Of a DNA stretch of 9,357 nucleotides, positions 4,427 to 9,357 are shown piece by piece; positions within the stretch are counted from its first letter, which is position 1; each line of letters opens with the position of its first letter. Under the pieces are notes generated by a model. The model was not told the origin of the DNA. It saw only the letters and a program-made list of their open reading frames with translations, and searched no databases. The stretch covers positions 1-9,357 of the forward strand of contig DSAR01000507.1 in the NCBI GenBank assembly GCA_011046405.1, written 5' to 3'. Position numbers and translations under genes: made by a program. This stretch comes from Chloroflexota bacterium (lineage in GTDB: Bacteria; Chloroflexota; Anaerolineae; B4-G1).

Positions 4427-5164
4427 GTGACAATCTTACAAACGACCAACGTCAGCAAGCAATACAAGATGGGCGAAGTGACGGTAAATGCCCTGAATCA
4501 GGTCGACCTTAGCATCGAAACGGGGGAATTCGTGGCCATCATGGGGCCTTCCGGTTCGGGCAAGAGCACGCTCTTGCACCTGCTGGGCGGACTCGACCAA
4601 CCGACCGAAGGAGAAATTGCGCTGGACGGACAAGCGCTCTCGGACCTCTCGGACAAAAAGGTGACCCTGATCCGTCGTCGAAACATCGGTTTCATCTTCC
4701 AGTTCTACAACCTCGTCCCCACGTTGAGCGCCGAGGAGAACGTCGCCCTGCCCCTGCTCATCGACGGCCAACGGCCCAGGGATTACCAGGAACGCGTCGA
4801 GCATCTCCTGTCCCTGGTGGGACTGGCGGAGCGCCGAAAGCACAAGCCAGATCAACTTTCGGGAGGCGAACAGCAACGCGTGGCTATCGCGCGGGCGCTG
4901 GTCACCGAACCGGCCATCGTCCTGGCCGACGAGCCGACGGGCAACCTGGATTCGAGAGCCGGGGAAGGCATCCTGACGCTCCTGCGTCGGCTTTGCGATG
5001 AGATGAAGCAAAGCATCGTGATGGTGACGCACGCGCCAAAGGACGCCGGTTACGCCGACCGGGTCGTGTTCCTCAAGGATGGGAAGATCGTCGACGAAAT
5101 GCGCCTGGAAGACGGTCGAGACGCGACAGACATCCTCACCCGATTGACCGAACTGGAGCTATAG
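4427..5164 (+). CDS. ABC transporter ATP-binding protein (MacB/LolD-type)
   Basis: The protein is 245 residues from GTG 4427. This start is chosen because AGAGGAGGT (4412-4420) lies 6 bases upstream; an upstream in-frame ATG at 4337 would add 30 residues derived partly from the RT relic. All nucleotide-binding-domain signatures are intact: Walker A GPSGSGKST (40-48), Q-loop FQFYNL (91-96), signature LSGGEQQRVAIARAL (144-158), Walker B IVLADEPTGNLD (164-175) and H-loop THAP (201-204). The VTVNALNQVDLSIETGEF opening and EPTGNLD are typical of the MacB/LolD/FtsE group, which drives mechanotransmission-type permeases and not classic import. The permease gene follows after two bases, so ATPase and permease form one operon. 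The likely role is ATP-driven export or extraction of a lipid, peptide or lipoprotein at the cytoplasmic membrane; the substrate is unknown. Confidence 0.95.
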   Translation: MTILQTTNVSKQYKMGEVTVNALNQVDLSIETGEFVAIMGPSGSGKSTLLHLLGGLDQPTEGEIALDGQALSDLSDKKVTLIRRRNIGFIFQFYNLVPTLSAEENVALPLLIDGQRPRDYQERVEHLLSLVGLAERRKHKPDQLSGGEQQRVAIARALVTEPAIVLADEPTGNLDSRAGEGILTLLRRLCDEMKQSIVMVTHAPKDAGYADRVVFLKDGKIVDEMRLEDGRDATDILTRLTELEL

Positions 5165-5166
5165 AG

Positions 5167-7722
5167 ATGAAACGCCTATCTACGCTGGCTCTTAGAAATT
5201 TGCGAGTGAGGATGACGCGCACGATACTGACCATCGCTGGCGTCATCCTGGGGGTGGCCGTTATCCTGGCCATCGCCATCACCAATCAGAGCATCTACAA
5301 AGGCCTGGAGGCTCTCTTCGCCGACGTCGCCGGAAATGCAGACCTCAGTGTCCAGGCGGCGGCCGAGGACGACGCAGGATTCAACCAACGGGCGATTGAA
5401 CGGATTCTAACAGTCGAAGGTGTGATCGCGGCTGTCCCCAGCACCTCGGATGCGACGATGTTAATGCTGGGTGACCACGAGGTCTCGCTGACGATATACG
5501 GCATCGACCCGGCGATCGACCGAGAAGTGCGCCCCTACAAGGTCATCGACGGGACGTTTCTCCCTGACGGCGACAAATATAGCGTCATCGTGGCGGAGGA
5601 TTTCGCCGAACGGCACGATATTGAGGTCGGCAAGGACATCAAATTACTGGTTGCCGATGGGGTAGAGGCGTTTCGAGTCGTCGGTATCCTGGCTAAAGAA
5701 GGGCCAGCGCGACAGGCAAAAGTGACGATGCCGCTCAAAGTCGCGCAGGCGGTCTTCGCGCGAGGTCAAAATATCGACAGCATCGACATCGTCGCCTCGG
5801 AAGAGATCGTCAAGTCGGCCGACGCCCTTGATCAACTAAAAGCCACCCTCCAGGAAAGTCTGGGACGAGATTACGATGTCGTCTATCCCGCCGCCAAGGG
5901 CCGTAACATCGCCGAGATGCTTTCTGGCCTGTGGCAAGGGCTGAGTTTCTTCGCGGTCACGGCCCTCTTCGTGGGGGCGTATCTCGTTTTCAACACTTTT
6001 TCCATGACCGTTGTGGAACGCACCCGCGAGATTGGCCTGTTGCGGGCCGTGGGCCTGACCAAATGGCAGGTCACGCGCCTCATCATGGGCGAGGCCTTCA
6101 TCATGGGGCTGATCGGTTCTCTCCTGGGCGTCCTCTTTGGAATTCTCCTCGCAATCCCAATGATGCGGATGATGAACGCCACCATTGGTATCGACACCGA
6201 CGTCTTCTCGGTTCCCTCCGAAAGCATCGTCTTCAGCGTCATCGTTGGGATGGTGGTGACAGTCGCCAGCGCGCTGGTCCCGGCTATCAGGGCCGGCCGG
6301 ATGTCGCCGGTCGAAGCGTTGGCCGTGCGCAGCAAGGGCGGCGCCAGCTGGTTGACGAAACATGGTTGGAAGATAGGCATCGCGTTGGTGGCAGTCTCTG
6401 AGTTGATGGATTACGTGTCGGCGCCGGAGGAAGTCCAGATGTGGCTCGGCCAACTGAGCCTGTTTATGCTCCTCGCTGGCATAACGCTCGTCGTGCCCGC
6501 CTTCATCCGATTGCTCGAATGGCTCTTGAGGCCGGTGATAATCGGCATCTACGGCCACGAGGGCCGGATCGGCGCCGGGAACGTCCACCGCGCCGTCGGA
6601 CGCACCAGCTTGACCGTTGGCGCGCTGACGGTGGGCGTGATGATGACCATCATGATCGGCGCTATGTCGGCCAGCATCACCGCCGACCTGCAAAACTGGA
6701 TGGAAACAGCCCTACAGGGAGACCTGTTCATCGACTCCTTCCGCCCGATGCGGATGCGGTTGAAAGGGGAACTGGAGGCCTTGGATGGTGTGAACCTGGT
6801 CACCCCGATGCGTTTCCAGGAGATCAAGGTCGTGGGCGTGATTTCTGGCGGAACCTTCACGCCCAAAACTGAGTCCCCCTATCTGTTGGCCATCGAACCC
6901 CAGGAGTACAATCGCATCAGCGGCTTCGAGTTCGCCTCGGGGCAGGGAGATGAAGTCGCGCTGGTGAGCCAACTGGCCGAGGGGAACGCTGTCTTTATCT
7001 CAACCATGTTGAGCGAAAAGTACGGCATTGGACAGGGAGATTACGTCCGCATAAATACCCGGCGAGGCGAACACGATTTCCTGGTAGCGGCCGTGATCGT
7101 CGACTACCTCCAGGGCGGTGAGGCCCTGATGGGCTCCTGGCAGGATCTGGGCCGCTACTTCGGCCACGACAAGGCGCATATGTTCATGGTCGACGTGACG
7201 ACGGGCGCCTCGGTGGAACAGGTCAAGCAGCAGATAGAGGCGGCTTACGGCGCCACCCGGCACATCAACGTGGAATCGGGCGAGGAATTGAGAGAACGAT
7301 GGCTGAAAGATTTCACGAGTTGGTTCACGCTCTTCGACGTCGTCGCCGCGATCGGCATCGTGATGGGGGGATTGGGCGTCATCAACACCCTGATGATGAA
7401 CGTACTGGAGCGCATCCGCGAGATCGGCACGCTGCGCTCGGTGGGGATGACCCGGTTGCAAGTGGGCAAGATGATCCTCTCGGAAGCATTGGTAATGGGG
7501 TTGATGGGCGGTCTGTTTGGCGTCGCGTTCGGGGCGTACGGTGCCTATTACGCCGTGATAGGTATGGCGGAATCCACCGGATGGACCGTCACCTACATCT
7601 TGCCCAAGACATTACTCGTGGCGGGCATGATCATCGCCCTGGGAATTTCGCAACTGTCCGCGCTTTATCCGGCCTGGCAGGCAGCCCGGACCAACATTAT
7701 CGAAGCGGTGCAGTACGAGTGA
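5167..7722 (+). CDS. ABC transporter permease, double FtsX-domain (MacB-like)
   Basis: The protein is 851 residues, starting at ATG 5167, two bases after the ATPase stop, with GGAG at 5154-5157 inside the ATPase gene. It is a duplicated FtsX unit. TM1 is about 20-40, followed by a large extracytoplasmic MacB-type domain (~45-255), then TM helices at about 258-280, 308-332 and 354-376. A linker includes a hydrophobic segment at about 427-450. The second half has TM ~480-502, an extracytoplasmic domain ~505-715, and TMs ~720-743, 771-797 and 811-835. Coupling motifs ERTREIGLLRAVGLT (284-298) and ERIREIGTLRSVGMT (748-762) precede each core helix pair; these contact the ATPase. The single-chain double architecture suggests that one permease pairs with two ATPase copies. 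No membrane-fusion protein (MacA-like) or outer-membrane channel is adjacent, consistent with a monoderm-like envelope or a lipid/lipoprotein-type role. Substrate unknown. Confidence 0.94.
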   Translation: MKRLSTLALRNLRVRMTRTILTIAGVILGVAVILAIAITNQSIYKGLEALFADVAGNADLSVQAAAEDDAGFNQRAIERILTVEGVIAAVPSTSDATMLMLGDHEVSLTIYGIDPAIDREVRPYKVIDGTFLPDGDKYSVIVAEDFAERHDIEVGKDIKLLVADGVEAFRVVGILAKEGPARQAKVTMPLKVAQAVFARGQNIDSIDIVASEEIVKSADALDQLKATLQESLGRDYDVVYPAAKGRNIAEMLSGLWQGLSFFAVTALFVGAYLVFNTFSMTVVERTREIGLLRAVGLTKWQVTRLIMGEAFIMGLIGSLLGVLFGILLAIPMMRMMNATIGIDTDVFSVPSESIVFSVIVGMVVTVASALVPAIRAGRMSPVEALAVRSKGGASWLTKHGWKIGIALVAVSELMDYVSAPEEVQMWLGQLSLFMLLAGITLVVPAFIRLLEWLLRPVIIGIYGHEGRIGAGNVHRAVGRTSLTVGALTVGVMMTIMIGAMSASITADLQNWMETALQGDLFIDSFRPMRMRLKGELEALDGVNLVTPMRFQEIKVVGVISGGTFTPKTESPYLLAIEPQEYNRISGFEFASGQGDEVALVSQLAEGNAVFISTMLSEKYGIGQGDYVRINTRRGEHDFLVAAVIVDYLQGGEALMGSWQDLGRYFGHDKAHMFMVDVTTGASVEQVKQQIEAAYGATRHINVESGEELRERWLKDFTSWFTLFDVVAAIGIVMGGLGVINTLMMNVLERIREIGTLRSVGMTRLQVGKMILSEALVMGLMGGLFGVAFGAYGAYYAVIGMAESTGWTVTYILPKTLLVAGMIIALGISQLSALYPAWQAARTNIIEAVQYE

Positions 7723-7735
7723 TCAGCCACGAGCG

Positions 7736-8908
7736 CTAAAAATCAACCGGCTTCCCATCGTAGGCGTAACGGAAAAGCCGGTGCAGTTCTTCGTCAGAAG
7801 GGGAGCGGACGGCGGTCAGGATCTGGGTATCGTTGAAGGCGTCCTCGACCAGCTTCTCCAGTTGGGTCTCGTAATCGGCCCGCTCGATGCCCAGATCCCG
7901 GACGCTGGTCGGGCTGCCGATCTCCCGGCATAGTTCCCGGATGCGCCGGGCCAGCATCCGCGCGGCCTGCTCTGCCTCCCGGGCGCCGGCCGGCGGGCAG
8001 TCGATGACGGCGGCCAACTCGGCGAAACGGTCCGGCGCCTCGCGGGCCATGAACTCGATGGTGTAGGGCAGGAAAAGCCCCACCGCCCGGCCATGGGGCG
8101 CGTGGAACACCGCCCCCAGCGTGTGGCCCATGGCGTGGGCCAGCGAGGCCATCGCGTTCCCAAAGCCCAGGCCGGCGCAGGTCGCAGCGTTGTGCATCCG
8201 CTCCCGGGCCTCGGCGTCGTCGCCGTCGGCCACGGCCCGGGGCAGGTAGGCAAAGATAAGCCGCACCGCGTGCATACACAGGCCGTCGGTCAGGTCGGTG
8301 TGCCAGCTACAGGTGTAGCCCTCGACGGCGTGGGCCAGGGCGTCCAGCCCGGTGTCGGCGGTCAGTTGGGGCGGCATCCCCGCCGTCATCGCCGGGTCCA
8401 CAATGGCGATGTCGGCGACGCACTCCCGGTTACCGATCCCCATCTTGCGCTGTTCATCGGTGTCGGTGAGCACGATCCCCCAGGTGACCTCGGCCCCGGT
8501 CCCGCTGGTCGTCGGCACCGTGATCAGGCGCGCTTTCTGGCGCAACCCCAGCGGCACGAAGGGGTTGATCTCGGCCGGCTCGAGGTCGGGACGCTCGTAG
8601 AGCACCCAGATCGCCTTGGCGGCGTCCATCGGCGACCCGCCCCCCACCCCGACGATCCAATCCGGCTCGAATTCCCGGGCGACCGCCGCGCCATCGCGCA
8701 CCGTCTGCACGCTGGGGTCCGGCTCCACCCGGTCGAAGACGCGCACCACCAGGCCGGCCCGCGCCAGGTGATCCGTCACCCGCGCCACCAGCCCCAACTC
8801 GAGCAGCGCGGCGTCGGTGACGACCAGCGCCCGCTCCCCCTCGATCTCGTCGAGGGCATCCAGCGCCCCCTCGCCAAAGACGATCTCCGGTGAGACGAAA
8901 TACCACAT
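7736..8908 (-). CDS. Iron-containing alcohol dehydrogenase (group III, NAD(P)-dependent)
   Basis: The protein is 390 residues, the usual length of the family, which oxidises alcohols or reduces aldehydes with NAD(P)H in the cytoplasm. The N-terminal half carries the nucleotide-binding motif GVGGGSPMDAAKA (87-99) and the family PTTSGTGAE (132-140). Metal ligands expected from FucO-type enzymes are all present: D189 and H193 in DTGLDALAHAVE, H258 in SLAHAMGH and H272 in FHAPHGRAVG. Spacing between ligands (4, 65, 14) closely matches the family. ATG 8908 follows a GGGAGAAG ribosome-binding site and lies 27 bases after the SCP2 gene stop, so the two are probably one transcript. The gene converges with the permease gene, with only 13 bases between stops and no hairpin terminator that I can see. 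Substrate cannot be told from sequence. Confidence 0.94.
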   Translation of the reverse strand: MWYFVSPEIVFGEGALDALDEIEGERALVVTDAALLELGLVARVTDHLARAGLVVRVFDRVEPDPSVQTVRDGAAVAREFEPDWIVGVGGGSPMDAAKAIWVLYERPDLEPAEINPFVPLGLRQKARLITVPTTSGTGAEVTWGIVLTDTDEQRKMGIGNRECVADIAIVDPAMTAGMPPQLTADTGLDALAHAVEGYTCSWHTDLTDGLCMHAVRLIFAYLPRAVADGDDAEARERMHNAATCAGLGFGNAMASLAHAMGHTLGAVFHAPHGRAVGLFLPYTIEFMAREAPDRFAELAAVIDCPPAGAREAEQAARMLARRIRELCREIGSPTSVRDLGIERADYETQLEKLVEDAFNDTQILTAVRSPSDEELHRLFRYAYDGKPVDF

Positions 8909-8935
8909 CTTACTTCTCCCGTTCGCCGACCGACG

Positions 8936-9340
8936 TCACCACGCCGTCGGCACCAGGGCACAACAGGAGACGATCTCCTTGGCCGCCTTGGGATAGCGCA
9001 TGATCTTCATCATGTTCCCCTGGACCTTTAGCTTGCGGGTCATCATGCCCTGGATCGGGTCCAGTTCTCCCTCGATCACCCGCCGCCAGATGCTGAAGGG
9101 GCCGCGCAGGACGAATTCGGCCTCCCGCTCGTTCAAGTCCTCCAACGCCGCCGCGTCGGGGCTCTTGCCGTGATAGAGGCCCAGGAAAAGATACGCCTCG
9201 TCGTCGTAGGCTTCGTCCGGCTCCACGATGAACACGAAGTCTCCCTCCCAGTCCTTGGCCGATTTCTCGTAAGCCTCGCTGGTGTTGAGTTGCCGGCTCA
9301 GTTCCTTGATCCATTCGTCGGATGGAAATTTAACCGCCAT
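8936..9340 (-). CDS. SCP2 sterol-carrier-domain protein
   Basis: The protein is 134 residues, starting at ATG 9340 with a near-ideal ribosome-binding site AAAGGAGG (9345-9352). It is a single-domain protein of the SCP-2 sterol transfer type: FPSDEWIKELSRQLNTSEAYEKSAKDWEGDFVFIVE (5-40), then YLFLGLYHGKSPDAA (50-64), then the most conserved part FVLRGPFSIWRRVIEGELDPIQGMMTRKLKVQGNMMKIMRYPKAAKEIV (76-124). SCP2 domains bind lipids or acyl-CoA-like ligands in a hydrophobic tunnel. No signal peptide, so cytoplasmic. It is followed by the iron alcohol dehydrogenase, which suggests a lipid-like or long-chain alcohol/aldehyde substrate shared between them; that link is inference. Its promoter lies outside the window, and further operon genes may precede it. 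Confidence 0.9.
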   Translation of the reverse strand: MAVKFPSDEWIKELSRQLNTSEAYEKSAKDWEGDFVFIVEPDEAYDDEAYLFLGLYHGKSPDAAALEDLNEREAEFVLRGPFSIWRRVIEGELDPIQGMMTRKLKVQGNMMKIMRYPKAAKEIVSCCALVPTAW

Positions 9341-9357
9341 GATGCCTCCTTTAATAC

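Noticed and set aside
5836..6693. 285-codon minus-strand open frame rich in His/Asp/Gln
   Set aside because: Antisense shadow of the FtsX-type permease gene; no start signal and composition typical of reversed GC-rich codons.
8093..8893. 266-codon plus-strand open frame
   Set aside because: Antisense shadow of the iron alcohol dehydrogenase, which has all metal ligands and cofactor motifs on the other strand.

Overview
The window looks like a genome segment from a GC-rich bacterium, most likely a Chloroflexota (Anaerolineae-type) organism. The clues are a dispersed repeat containing CCTGTCCTGAGCGTAGTCGA, the type of DUF499/DUF1156 protein remnants, and the style of the MacB/FtsX-like transporter and the SCP2 plus iron-alcohol-dehydrogenase pair. 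The taxonomic call rests on recalled resemblance only. The window splits into a decayed accessory half (1-4426) and an ordinary, intact half (4427-9357).

Left part. A small cysteine-rich protein (223-696, minus strand; 24 Cys in 157 residues) starts with a cysteine pattern very close to the Tesmin/TSO1 CXC (CRC) motif of eukaryotes and continues into further zinc-binding-like clusters. To its right, between two 72-bp direct repeats (841-912 and 3987-4058, 69/72 identical), lies a graveyard on the minus strand. In transcription order it holds an unidentified helical fragment (3606-3986), a good sigma-70-type promoter (3543-3571), a broken DUF499-type ATPase (2814-3508), a frameshifted unknown gene (2218-2534), an intact ORF with a CxxC zinc-finger pattern (1636-2205), the first ~110 codons of a DUF1156-type DNA methylase (1241-1574) and another orphan fragment (913-1240). 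DUF499 and DUF1156 together are the hallmark of a predicted anti-phage/DNA-modification operon, so I read this as the relic of such an operon. At least six separate lesions are visible: a mobile-element insertion, loss of the P-loop region, two truncations, a frameshift and a second element insertion.

Two short palindromic elements sit inside the relic (2559-2668 and 3308-3430). They share their terminal inverted repeats (GTATCTTCTCAATAA-type), each is flanked by a perfect 8-bp target duplication, and yet they carry unrelated internal palindromes. Removing the second with one duplication copy restores the DUF499 reading frame exactly after codon 26, which proves it was an insertion.

Between the right-hand 72-bp repeat and the first intact gene is a plus-strand fragment of a group II intron-type reverse transcriptase (about 4100-4345) with a nonsense codon and a frameshift.

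Right part. A two-gene operon encodes an ABC ATPase (4427-5164) and an 851-residue FtsX/MacB-like permease (5167-7722), an apparently complete exporter or lipoprotein/lipid-extraction type transporter. It converges with a minus-strand pair: an SCP2 sterol-carrier-domain protein (8936-9340) followed by an iron-containing alcohol dehydrogenase (7736-8908), probably co-transcribed. No tRNA, rRNA, CRISPR array or riboswitch was seen.
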